A model generated the notes under the pieces. It was not told where the DNA came from. It saw only the letters and a program-made list of their open reading frames with translations, and did no database searches. Of a stretch of DNA of 64,000 nt, positions 9,552 through 17,116 are shown in pieces (position 1 is the stretch's first letter; the number at the start of each line of letters is the position of its first letter). The stretch lies in contig NZ_JACHNE010000001.1 in the NCBI RefSeq assembly GCF_014205255.1, positions 2,418,001 to 2,482,000 of the forward strand. The letters are read 5' to 3'. This DNA comes from Streptomyces caelestis (lineage in GTDB: Bacteria; Actinomycetota; Actinomycetes; Streptomycetales; Streptomycetaceae). Both the position numbers and the translations under genes were made by a program.

Positions 9552-10372
9552 CCGCGACATCGTTCTCCGGGGGCGCGGCGGATGCCTGGCTGGACAAGCC
9601 GGGCGGGCTGCGCGATGTCGTCCGGCAGGAGCTGGTGGCCCGGCAGCTGGACGAGCAGATAGTCGGGCGCTTCCCGGTCGGCAAGCGGCTGCGGGTGCTC
9701 GACGTCGGGATGGGCCAGGGCACACAGGCGCTGCGGCTGGCCCGGGCCGGGCACCAGGTGACCGGTCTGGAGCAGGACGCGAAGATGATCGCCGTGGCCC
9801 GGGAATCCCTCGCCGGGGAACCGGAGGGCATCCGGGAGCGGATGCGGATCATCGAGGGCGACGGCCGGGACACCGGCGTGCACTTCCTGCCGGGCAGTTT
9901 CGACGTGGTGCTGTGCCACGGCGTGCTCATGTACGTGGAGGAGCCCGACCCGCTGCTGGCGGGCCTGGCCCGGATGCTCGCGCCCGGCGGACTGCTGTCC
10001 CTGCTCGTGCGCAACGGCGACGCGCTCGCGATCCGGCCGGGGCTGTCCGGCGACTGGGCGGGCGCGCTGGCCGCCTTCGACACGACCGCTTACCTCCCCC
10101 ATTCTCGAACAGACTCGAACAGGGGGACTCCCATCCGCCTGGGGCTGGACGTACGGGCCGACCGGCTGAAGGACCTGACGGCGACGCTCGCCGGGATCGG
10201 GGCGCCGCTGCACGCCTGGTACGGGGTGCGCGTGTTCACGGACACGGCTGCGGACGGCGCCGAGGTCCCGGCCGACGTGGAGACGTTGCTCGCGGTGGAG
10301 GAGAAGGCCGGGCGGACGGATCCGTACCGCGGGGTGGCAGCGCTGCTGCACCTGTGCGGCGTCCGCGGCTGA
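9548..10372 (+). CDS. Class I SAM-dependent methyltransferase with an internal in-frame insertion
   Basis: A ~274-residue methyltransferase. VLDVGMGQGTQALRLA is the SAM-binding glycine motif, IEGDGRDTG the acidic loop, and FDVVLCHGVLMYVEEPDPLL motif IV. No ATG or GTG fits the start. The likely start is CTG 9548, which overlaps the stop of the previous gene (CTGA) and has GGAGAG five bases upstream. In-frame GTGs further upstream would lie well inside the preceding gene. Between residues Y and I at 10094-10132, 13 residues (LPHSRTDSNRGTP) interrupt what is normally a short loop; they are encoded by a palindromic repeat (see separate entry). Substrate unknown. Confidence 0.85.
   Translation: MTATSFSGGAADAWLDKPGGLRDVVRQELVARQLDEQIVGRFPVGKRLRVLDVGMGQGTQALRLARAGHQVTGLEQDAKMIAVARESLAGEPEGIRERMRIIEGDGRDTGVHFLPGSFDVVLCHGVLMYVEEPDPLLAGLARMLAPGGLLSLLVRNGDALAIRPGLSGDWAGALAAFDTTAYLPHSRTDSNRGTPIRLGLDVRADRLKDLTATLAGIGAPLHAWYGVRVFTDTAADGAEVPADVETLLAVEEKAGRTDPYRGVAALLHLCGVRG
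10092..10133. repeat. Short imperfect palindromic element inside the methyltransferase gene
   Basis: About 40 bases with CTCCCCC at one end, AGGGGGACTCCC at the other, and two TCGAAC blocks between them, able to form an imperfect hairpin. It adds 13 codons without breaking the frame. A related copy in the opposite orientation is at 57957-57996. The pattern resembles small palindromic repeats I recall from Streptomyces intergenic DNA. Confidence 0.6.
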
Positions 10373-10390
10373 GGCAGCGGACGAGGAGGT

Positions 10391-10415
10391 GGGCGAGGGC
10401 CGTCGGCCCCCGCCC
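10391..10415. terminator. Bidirectional hairpin between convergent genes
   Basis: GGGCGAGGGCCG faces CGGCCCCCGCCC with one mismatch and a one-base loop, placed between the methyltransferase stop (10372) and the stop of the small leftward gene (10422). It probably ends both transcripts. Confidence 0.6.
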
Positions 10416-10421
10416 CCGGGC

Positions 10422-10634
10422 TCACGCGTCGGTCGCGTGCAGGCTCATCGGCCCGTAGATCTCCGTGGCGTCCTCGAACAGCCGCACCTGGTCGGCGCCG
10501 CCTTCCAGCAGGGCCTTCCAGTGCTCCCCGATCCAGGACTCGGCGTCCCCCTGGGTGGGGAACTCCTCCGGCGGCACCGCGGGCTGGACCTCCGTCCCGT
10601 CGGTCTTCTCGAACCGCCACGTCCATGCCGCCAT
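10422..10634 (-). CDS. Small conserved hypothetical protein
   Basis: A 70-residue soluble acidic protein (MAAWTWRFEKTDGTEVQPAV ... IYGPMSLHATDA). The ATG at 10634 has a near-perfect GGGAGG ribosome site 6 bases upstream and the gene shows normal Streptomyces codon bias. No domain of known function was recognised. It is probably a streptomycete-specific cytoplasmic protein; no signal peptide or membrane segment. Confidence 0.75.
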   Translation of the reverse strand: MAAWTWRFEKTDGTEVQPAVPPEEFPTQGDAESWIGEHWKALLEGGADQVRLFEDATEIYGPMSLHATDA

Positions 10635-10886
10635 GTACGCCTCCCATGTGTGTGAGCACACTGCACAGCAAAAGCCGGATCTCGGTCCGGCTCCTGACGA
10701 GAGCCTATGCGCTCCGCCGGGTGTGCCGTCATAGGACTGCGGGTGACCGCTCACGCGCGGGTTGTCACGCGCGAATTCCGTGCGAGACCGCCCAGGGACT
10801 CCGTGCGAGGCTCCATACGGGGACGGTGGATGCTCCATAGGGGCTCCAGGCGCGCAGGAGCCGCGTGGGCAAGCGAAAATCGGTGC

Positions 10887-12086
10887 GTGGAACTCACTCT
10901 CCTCGGCACCGGCGCCCCCGCGGGACTCCCCCGCCCCCACTGTCCCTGCGCGGCCTGTGCGGCTGCCCTCGGCCCGGACGCGCGGGCGGCCACCGCGCTG
11001 CTCCTGGACGGGGCGCTGCTGCTCGACCTGACGCCCGGAGCCGCGTTCGCGGCGGCGCGGGCGGGCCGTTCCCTGACCGGCGTACGGCAGGTGCTGCTGT
11101 CGCATCCGCACGACGGGCCCGCGGTCGAGGTGCCGGCAGGGCTGCCGCAACCCGGCCGGGTGCCGGACCGGCGGGAGTTGACGCTGCTGACGGGGCACCG
11201 GGTCCGGGCGGTGGCGATGGACGCGCCGGGCACGGGGTACGCGGTGACCGGGTCGGAGGGGCAGCGGCTGCTGTACCTGCCGCCGGGCGGGGCGCCGGCG
11301 GGGCTCGAGGAGCCGGCCGAGTCGTACGACATGGTGCTCGCGGATGTCGTGGGGCGGCCGGACGCGCTGGCGAAGCTGCGGGCGGTGGGGGCGGTGGGGC
11401 CGACGACCGATGTGGTCGCCGTCCATCTGGACCACGACGTGCCGCCCGGGCCGGAGATCGGGCGGCGGCTCGCGGCGGCCGGGGCGCGGGCCGTGCCGGA
11501 CGGGACGACGCTGGCAGTGGGGGCGTACGAGGACGTGCCGGACGTGCCGCGGCGGACGCTGGTGCTGGGCGGGGCGCGGTCGGGCAAGTCGGTGGAGGCC
11601 GAGCGGAGGCTGGAGGCCTTTCCGGACGTGCTGTACGTGGCGACGGGCGGGTCGCGGAACGGGGACACCGAGTGGTCGGCGCGGGTGGCCGCGCATCGGG
11701 AGCGGCGGCCGGGGTCGTGGCGGACGGTCGAGACGTGCGATCTGGTGCCGCTGCTGGAGGAGGAGGGGCCGCCGTTGCTCATCGACTGTCTGTCGTTGTG
11801 GCTGACGGATGCGATGGATGCCGCGGGGGCGTGGGACGACGCGGTGTGGGCGGAGCGGGGGGAGAAGGCGTTGCGGGAGCGGGTGCGGGAGTTGACGGAA
11901 GCGGTGCGTGCGACTCGGCGGACCGTTGTCGCCGTGTCGAACGAGGTGGGGTCGGGGATCGTGCCGTCGACTGCGTCGGGACGGCGGTATCGGGATGAAC
12001 TCGGGCGGTTGAACGCGGGGTTCGCGGACGAGTGTGAGCATGTTCTGTTGGTGGTGGCCGGGCAGGCGGTGGTGCTGCGGGGGTGA
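10887..12086 (+). CDS. cobU: Adenosylcobinamide kinase/phosphate guanylyltransferase with N-terminal beta-lactamase-fold domain
   Basis: CobU phosphorylates adenosylcobinamide and guanylylates it in the late (nucleotide-loop) steps of cobalamin synthesis. The CobU domain occupies residues ~222-399, with the P-loop GGARSGKS at 228-235, the DCLSLWL segment and VSNEVGSGIVP. The first ~215 residues look like a metallo-beta-lactamase fold (LTLLGTGAPAGLP start, LLLDLTPGAAF, VLLSHPHDGPAVE), but the usual HxHxDH ligand motif is degenerate (HPHDG). The GTG start at 10887 gives 399 residues, about twice the size of single-domain CobU. cobT and cobS follow within 6 kb. Confidence 0.92.
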   Translation: MELTLLGTGAPAGLPRPHCPCAACAAALGPDARAATALLLDGALLLDLTPGAAFAAARAGRSLTGVRQVLLSHPHDGPAVEVPAGLPQPGRVPDRRELTLLTGHRVRAVAMDAPGTGYAVTGSEGQRLLYLPPGGAPAGLEEPAESYDMVLADVVGRPDALAKLRAVGAVGPTTDVVAVHLDHDVPPGPEIGRRLAAAGARAVPDGTTLAVGAYEDVPDVPRRTLVLGGARSGKSVEAERRLEAFPDVLYVATGGSRNGDTEWSARVAAHRERRPGSWRTVETCDLVPLLEEEGPPLLIDCLSLWLTDAMDAAGAWDDAVWAERGEKALRERVRELTEAVRATRRTVVAVSNEVGSGIVPSTASGRRYRDELGRLNAGFADECEHVLLVVAGQAVVLRG

Positions 12087-12141
12087 GCGGTGCGCGGCGT
12101 CCGGGCTGGGGCCGGGTGGGTGCGCAGCTCGACGCGACGAG

Positions 12142-12176
12142 GTGCCGTTTGGGACGGGTGCCGCCCCAAACGGCAC
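12142..12176. terminator. Strong hairpin downstream of cobU
   Basis: A 12-bp perfect inverted repeat (GTGCCGTTTGGG / CCCAAACGGCAC) with further CGG/CCG pairing in the loop lies 56 bases after the cobU stop, between convergent genes. It is a good terminator candidate. It shares a GCCGTTTGG core with the larger inverted repeat that follows. Confidence 0.6.
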
Positions 12177-12193
12177 GACTGCCCGCAGCCAGG

Positions 12194-12374
12194 GCCTGCC
12201 GTTTGGATCAGGTCGCAGGGAATCGGCGGCGCCTTTCGGCGCCGGTGAGCGGGGCCTGGTGCGTGCAGCTGCAAGGCGGAGGAGGGCGTCGATGCGGAGC
12301 ATCGGCAACCGACGACAACGCCGCAGATGCGCGTGCCAGGCCCCGCGTCTGCGATCTGATCCAAACGACAGACC
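12194..12374. repeat. Nested inverted-repeat element (~180 bp), MITE-like
   Basis: Outer arms of ~25 bases (12194-12218 and 12349-12374, around TTTGGATCAGGTCGCAG / CTGCGATCTGATCCAAAC) enclose a second perfect pair, GCGGGGCCTGG (12249-12259) / CCAGGCCCCGC (12336-12346), and smaller inner hairpins. It fills the gap between the convergent cobU and methyltransferase genes. No supported gene lies inside. It could be a mobile palindromic element or a structured RNA region. Confidence 0.6.
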
Positions 12375-12376
12375 CT

Positions 12377-13420
12377 CTAGGTGGCTTTACGGGCGACCAC
12401 CCGGTACGTGTTCGCGAAGCGGGTGCGGCTGGCCACGGGGGCCAGGAGGTGATCCGCTGCCGATGCCAGGGCCACCAGGGGGATGCCCGCTCGGAGGAGG
12501 GCCGTGCGGGTGTGGCGGTGGAGCGGGGATGGGGGGACCGCTCGCCAGGGGGTGTCGGGGACGGGGAGGGCGTGGGAGAGGGCCAGGGCCGTGGCGCCCG
12601 AGAGGTCGTGGGGGATGTGGACGGGGCGGTGGTCCAGGAGGGCGATCGTGCAGCCGGCCGCCTCCAGTTCCGCGCGGAGGTTGTGCGGGGGAAGCAGGTG
12701 CAGATGGCGGGGCTGGTCGTAGGCGAGCCACCAGCGGCCCAGTAGCGCGGCGTACACGCTGCGGGGGTTGAGGGTCTCGATGAGCAGGTGGCCGCCGGGG
12801 CGCAGGGCTTCGAGGGCGGCGTGGAGTTCCGCGCGGGGGTCGGGGGTGCCCTCCAGGTGGTGGAGCATGCTGACCACGTCGTAGCGGGCGCGCAGGGCGG
12901 CCGCGATCCGGGGGTTGGTCAGGAGCCCCACGTGGGCCTCCTCGACGCGGTCGGCCGAGCGGGCGCGGACCACGCGCGGGGTGTGGTCCAGGCCGTCGAA
13001 GGAGGTGTACGGGAAGAACTCCCGGGCCGTCGCGGGGAAGCGGGCGTGGCCCGTCCCCACGTCCAGCCAGCTCTCCGGCTCCCCGAAGCGGAGCATCGCG
13101 CGGGCGGCCGAGCGGTGGCGGAGCCGGCTGGCGCGCAGCGCGAGGAGGGTGTCGGCCGCGACGTCCCGGGGCGCTCCGCGCACCGTCCGGTGGTAGAGCG
13201 CGAGGCCCTCGAACGTGAGGCGGGGGTTCTGGAAGGTGTGGCCGCAGTCCCGGCACTCGTCGACGGTGAAGCTGCCCGGCTTGTACTGCCGCAGGTCACC
13301 GGTGCGCAGCCGGTTCCGCAGCCGGGCGGAGCCGCACCAGGGGCAGTCCTCGCGGCGCGGCTCGTGGACCCGTGTGGTCGCTTGGACGGGGGGTGCGGAG
13401 GGGGCGGGCTGTGCGGTCAT
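12377..13420 (-). CDS. Class I SAM-dependent methyltransferase with N-terminal zinc-ribbon
   Basis: 347 residues from ATG 13420 (GGGAG upstream). The N terminus has two CxxC pairs (CPWCGSARLRNR and CRDCGHTFQNPRL), a probable zinc knuckle. The Rossmann methyltransferase follows: SWLDVGTGHARFPATA (SAM loop), YDVVSMLHHLEGTPDPRAEL, and LRPGGHLLIETLNPRSVYA. This arrangement is common in methyltransferases acting on sugars or lipid-linked substrates, but the substrate cannot be told. It is transcribed away from cobT across a ~156-bp divergent region. Confidence 0.85.
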   Translation of the reverse strand: MTAQPAPSAPPVQATTRVHEPRREDCPWCGSARLRNRLRTGDLRQYKPGSFTVDECRDCGHTFQNPRLTFEGLALYHRTVRGAPRDVAADTLLALRASRLRHRSAARAMLRFGEPESWLDVGTGHARFPATAREFFPYTSFDGLDHTPRVVRARSADRVEEAHVGLLTNPRIAAALRARYDVVSMLHHLEGTPDPRAELHAALEALRPGGHLLIETLNPRSVYAALLGRWWLAYDQPRHLHLLPPHNLRAELEAAGCTIALLDHRPVHIPHDLSGATALALSHALPVPDTPWRAVPPSPLHRHTRTALLRAGIPLVALASAADHLLAPVASRTRFANTYRVVARKAT

Positions 13421-13576
13421 GGGCGGCTCCCGGGCGCGAGGCGTACGGCAGGGACGCACGACAATCCGCTGCAAAACGGAACGTATGGGATGGCGATCTC
13501 GGGTGCAACGACGTCGCCGCCATGGAGTCGCGATGTGGCGCCGTGCTGTTCGAGCGGTGCCGGTACTGTTCGGCGA

Positions 13577-14695
13577 ATGAGCTCGCTTAATCTCGACGAC
13601 TTCACCGATCTGATCGAGCGTCCGGACGGCGGGATGCGCCGTGACGCCGAAGCGCGCCGGGAGCGGCAGATCGTGCCGCCCGGGTCACTGGGCCGCCTGG
13701 ACGACCTGGGTGAGTGGCTGGCGGCGGCGCAGTCGGCCGTGCCGGTGCGGCCGATCGAACGGCCGCGGGTGGTGCTCTTCGCCGGTGACCACGGCGTCGC
13801 CGAGCTGGGCGTCTCGGCCCGGCCGGCGGGTGGCGCCGGGGAGTTGGTGCGGGAGGTGCTGGAGGGCGGCCGGCCCGTGTCGGTGCTGGCGCGGCGGCTG
13901 GGCGTGCCGGTGCGGATCGTCGACATGGCCCTGGACTGCGACCCGGAGGCCCTGCCCGAGGACGTCGTACGGCACCGGGTGCGGCGCGGCAGCGGGCGTA
14001 TCGACGTCGAGGACGCGCTGACCCTGGAGGAAGCCGAGGCGGCGTTCCGGGCCGGGGTCGCGGTGGCCGACGAGGAGGCCGACTCCGGTACGGATCTGGT
14101 GGTGCTCGGCGATGTGAGCGTCGGTGGGACCACGACCGCGGGCGTGCTGGTCGCGGCGCTGTGCGGGGTCGACGCGTCGGTCGTCACCGGCCGCGGCGGG
14201 CTGGCGATCGACGACCTGGCGTGGATGCGCAAGTGCGCGGCGATCCGCGACGCGCTGCGCCGCGCCAGGCCGGTTCTCGGGGACCAGTTGCAGCTGCTGG
14301 CGACGGTGGGCGGGGCCGACCTCGCCGCGATGACGGGCTTCCTGCTGCAGAGCGCGGTGCGCAAGATGCCGGTGGTGCTGGACGGGGTCGTGACGGCCGC
14401 GTGCGCGCTGGTCGGGCAGCGGATCGCGTTCCGGGCGCCGGACTGGTGGCTGGCCGCGCACGACAGCGGCGAGCCCGGGCAGGCCAAGGCGCTGGACCGG
14501 ATGGCCCTGGAGCCGCTGCTGACCCAGGGCGTGACCGTCGGCGAGGGCGCGGGCGGCCTGCTCGCGCTGCCCCTGGTGCAGGCCGCGGCCGCGCTGGCGG
14601 CGGAGCTGCCCGAGAAGACGAAGGAGTCGGAGGAGCCGGAGACCTCCGAGGCCGCTGAGGTCTCCGAGGCCCCGGAGGTTCCCCCCGAGCAGTAG
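13577..14695 (+). CDS. cobT: Nicotinate-nucleotide--dimethylbenzimidazole phosphoribosyltransferase
   Basis: CobT makes alpha-ribazole phosphate for the lower ligand of cobalamin. From ATG 13577 the 372-residue product has the family pattern: ERQIVPPGSLGRLDDLGEWL, VVLFAGDHGVAELGVSA, VVLGDVSVGGTTTAG, TGRGGLAIDDLAWMRK, and the catalytic glutamate in VTVGEGAGGLLALP. The last ~28 residues are an acidic, Glu/Ser/Pro-rich tail (KTKESEEPETSEAAE...) beyond the enzyme core, probably disordered. It works with CobU and CobS nearby. Confidence 0.95.
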   Translation: MSSLNLDDFTDLIERPDGGMRRDAEARRERQIVPPGSLGRLDDLGEWLAAAQSAVPVRPIERPRVVLFAGDHGVAELGVSARPAGGAGELVREVLEGGRPVSVLARRLGVPVRIVDMALDCDPEALPEDVVRHRVRRGSGRIDVEDALTLEEAEAAFRAGVAVADEEADSGTDLVVLGDVSVGGTTTAGVLVAALCGVDASVVTGRGGLAIDDLAWMRKCAAIRDALRRARPVLGDQLQLLATVGGADLAAMTGFLLQSAVRKMPVVLDGVVTAACALVGQRIAFRAPDWWLAAHDSGEPGQAKALDRMALEPLLTQGVTVGEGAGGLLALPLVQAAAALAAELPEKTKESEEPETSEAAEVSEAPEVPPEQ

Positions 14696-14832
14696 CGTTC
14701 CGGGAGATCCAGGTCACGCACACCTGGCTCAACTTCGTCCCGTTCCGGTCGGTCTTCGCGTGTGGTGTCGGTTTCACCGATGCACGGACACCACGCACGC
14801 CGACGTACCGACATACGGACGAGGACGACCCG

Positions 14833-15690
14833 ATGACCACGCTCGCCCGCTGGGCCCGCGCCGAATGGGGGCCGCTGTACGCGGCCGTGCGCGGGCCGCT
14901 GCGGGAGCGGCGGCCGCCGGCCGTGCCGATGGCGGTCGCGGCCGTGTGCCTCACCGCCGTGCTGCACTTCGCGCACAACCAGTTGTGGGGCTACCGGTTC
15001 GTGCAGGACATCGGTGCGGTGCGGGCCGAGGACCCGCTGTGGCTCGCGCTCCTGCGGACGCCGCTGTCGCTGTTCGTGCCCGCGCTGGATCTGCCGGTGT
15101 GGGGGGCGCTGGCGCAGATCCTGCTGGTGTTCGGCATCGCGGAGCTCTGCCTGGGCCGGAGACGGACGCTGCTCGTCGCGTACCTCGCGACGCTCGCGGG
15201 CACGCTGTACGCCCGCCTGGGCATCTGGCTGGGCCCGGACGTCCCGCTGGGCCTGCCCGCCTCGGACGCGCGGGTCGTGGACACCGGGCCGTCGGCGGCA
15301 GTGGTGGGACTGGCCGTCTGTCTGGGCTGGCGCTACCGCGCGTACGTCACGGCCGGTGCGGTGATCGTGGCGATGGTGGCCGAGATCGCCCTGAAGGAGA
15401 ACCTGGCGGGCAAGGAGCACCTGGCGGCGATCATGGCCGTGCTGGTGGTGTGCGCGGTCGGCGCGGTGCGTCGGCGGCGCGTCAGCGGTGTTCGAGGGAC
15501 CGGGCCGGCTGGGGGTCGGGCGCGCCGCCGATCCAGTCCTGGAACACGCGCCGGGGGCCGATCCAGCGGCGGTCGTGGCGATAGGCCCGCAGGCTGGACT
15601 TGGCGCGGGCGCGGGGGCGGCGCCGGTAGAAGCGCTTGGCCCAGTAGGAGCCCGGACGGGCCAGCCGAACGGCGCCGATCAGGGCGATGA
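14833..15690 (+). CDS. Rhomboid-like polytopic membrane protein
   Basis: About 217 residues of membrane protein from ATG 14833 (MTTLARWARAEWGPLYAAV), with six or so hydrophobic segments (VPMAVAAVCLTAVLHF, WGALAQILLVFGIAELCLG, AAVVGLAVCLGWRYRA, HLAAIMAVLVVCAVGA). It resembles the rhomboid-like family of Streptomyces. There is no clear rhomboid GxSG serine: the candidate position reads TGPSAAVVG, so proteolytic activity is doubtful. The frame stays open past residue ~217 and runs ~209 bases into the convergent gene, giving a very basic, low-complexity tail to 15690 that is probably not natural protein sequence. Confidence 0.7.
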   Translation: MTTLARWARAEWGPLYAAVRGPLRERRPPAVPMAVAAVCLTAVLHFAHNQLWGYRFVQDIGAVRAEDPLWLALLRTPLSLFVPALDLPVWGALAQILLVFGIAELCLGRRRTLLVAYLATLAGTLYARLGIWLGPDVPLGLPASDARVVDTGPSAAVVGLAVCLGWRYRAYVTAGAVIVAMVAEIALKENLAGKEHLAAIMAVLVVCAVGAVRRRRVSGVRGTGPAGGRARRRSSPGTRAGGRSSGGRGDRPAGWTWRGRGGGAGRSAWPSRSPDGPAERRRSGR

Positions 15691-16246
15691 CGGGGACGAT
15701 CACGCCGAAGACCGCGAGGCGGGTCCTGCCCTTGAACAGGGCGATGAGGGCGAACCCGAAGTTCACGACGATGTTCACGATCACGGTGGCGCGGTTCTGC
15801 TCCTGGTCGTCCGAGAGGTCGTTGACGCCCAGGGGTGAGAAGCCGATCAGGAGCAGTCCGACGAGGGAGGCGGTGAGGACGACCATCTCGACGCTCTTGC
15901 GGCCGGCTTCGGTCCAGTAGACGTCCGCCAGGTGCAGGACCAGGGCGAACTCGTCGAGGACGAGACCCGCGCCGATGCCGAAGACCACCGCGCTCAGTGC
16001 CGAGCCGAAGCCGTACTGGCCGCCGGCCACCGCGCCGAAGCCGCCGATGATCGTCAGGATGACGCCGGGGACCACGTGGTGGATGTGGACGCCGCCGCTG
16101 CCGCTGACGTTGCGGAAAGGGCCCTTGCCCGCCCGGATGAGGCGGGTGATGCCCCGGGTGATCACGAAGGTCAGCACGAAGGAGACGAGGGCGAGGAGCA
16201 GCGGCAGCTTGCCGGGTTCGATGATGTTCCGCTCCATCCATCCCAT
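15482..16246 (-). CDS. Conserved integral membrane protein (HIHH motif)
   Basis: 254 residues from ATG 16246. An N-terminal helix (LLLALVSFVLTFVITRGI) is followed by the motif GGVHIHHVVPGVILTIIGG, then four or five further helices with conserved acidic residues (GLVLDEFALVLHLADVYW). The tail is Arg-rich (YRRRPRARAKSSLRAYRHD). The histidine pair and DEF/HLAD residues inside membrane segments suggest metal binding, but no function is known. It is divergent from cobS (60 bp apart), and its 3' end overlaps the convergent rhomboid-like frame. Confidence 0.8.
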   Translation of the reverse strand: MGWMERNIIEPGKLPLLLALVSFVLTFVITRGITRLIRAGKGPFRNVSGSGGVHIHHVVPGVILTIIGGFGAVAGGQYGFGSALSAVVFGIGAGLVLDEFALVLHLADVYWTEAGRKSVEMVVLTASLVGLLLIGFSPLGVNDLSDDQEQNRATVIVNIVVNFGFALIALFKGRTRLAVFGVIVPVIALIGAVRLARPGSYWAKRFYRRRPRARAKSSLRAYRHDRRWIGPRRVFQDWIGGAPDPQPARSLEHR

Positions 16247-16306
16247 ATGCGCACTTTATCCTCGGCCGCCGCATCCGCTCTTCTGACCGGCGGGTAGCCT
16301 GCGCCG

Positions 16307-17089
16307 GTGCCCAGAACCCCGCCGCTCGACGGTCTCCGCTTCGCCTTCGGCACCCTCACGGTGTTCCCGGTCCGGGTGACCCGGTGGGACCGGGAAGCCG
16401 CGCGCGGCGGGATGCTCTGCGCTCCGCTGGCCGGGCTCGCTGTCGGTGCCGCTGCCGCCGCCGTCGGGCTGGTGCTGCTGTTCCTCGGTGCGGGCGGGCT
16501 GCTCGCCGCCGTGGTCACCGTCGCCGTCCCCGCCGTCCTGACCCGGGGGCTGCACCTCGACGGGCTCGCGGACACCGCCGACGGGCTGGGCAGCGGGAAG
16601 CCCGCCGAGGACGCCCTGCGGATCATGAAGCAGTCGGACATCGGGCCGTTCGGGGTCATCACCCTCGTCCTCGCCCTGCTGGCGCAGATCGCCGCGCTCG
16701 CCCAGGCCTACGACACCTCCTGGGCTCGGGGCGCGTGCGCCGCCGTCGTCTCCGCGACGGTCGCCCGGCTGGCCCTGACCCTCGCGGCCCGGTCCGGGGT
16801 GCCGGCGGCGCGGCCGGAGGGGCTGGGGGCGGCGGTGGCGGGTGTGGTGCCGGTGCGGGGGGCGCTGGTCGCCGCGGTCGCGGTCGCGGGCGTGGCGGCG
16901 GCCGCGGGCGCCGTCTTCGGGCCCGGTGACCTGGTCCGGGCCGTGCTCGCGGTCGTCCTGTCCCTGGCCGCCGCCGAAGCGCTCCTGCGCCACTGCACGC
17001 GCCGCTTCGGCGGGATCACCGGAGACGTGTTCGGCGGCCTGGCGGAGACGGCGGCGACGACGGCCCTGGTCGTTCTGTCGCTGGGCTGA
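16307..17089 (+). CDS. cobS: Adenosylcobinamide-GDP ribazoletransferase (cobalamin synthase)
   Basis: CobS joins AdoCbi-GDP to alpha-ribazole(-phosphate), the last assembly step of cobalamin, in the membrane. The 260-residue product from GTG 16307 has the family start LRFAFGTLTVFPVRV, the metal-binding motif DGLADTADGLGSGKPAEDALRIMKQSDIGPFG split across the first third, and several membrane helices, ending with ITGDVFGGLAETAATTALV. cobU and cobT lie just upstream on the same strand. Confidence 0.95.
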   Translation: MPRTPPLDGLRFAFGTLTVFPVRVTRWDREAARGGMLCAPLAGLAVGAAAAAVGLVLLFLGAGGLLAAVVTVAVPAVLTRGLHLDGLADTADGLGSGKPAEDALRIMKQSDIGPFGVITLVLALLAQIAALAQAYDTSWARGACAAVVSATVARLALTLAARSGVPAARPEGLGAAVAGVVPVRGALVAAVAVAGVAAAAGAVFGPGDLVRAVLAVVLSLAAAEALLRHCTRRFGGITGDVFGGLAETAATTALVVLSLG

Positions 17090-17116
17090 GCCGGACTTCG
17101 GTCACCGGGCCCGGGC

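Noticed and set aside
12197..12364. Possible protein on the minus strand inside the nested palindrome (MDQIADAGPGTRICGVVVGC...)
   Set aside because: It is a by-product of the inverted-repeat element: no ribosome site, and the reading frame continues through the cobU gene on the opposite strand.
13421..13576. Cobalamin riboswitch before cobT
   Set aside because: The region is only ~156 bp and shows no B12-box-like sequence or multi-stem layout.
14600..14695. Frameshift at the end of cobT
   Set aside because: The acidic Glu/Ser tail is in frame, ends in a normal stop and keeps genomic codon bias; it is a low-complexity extension, not damage.
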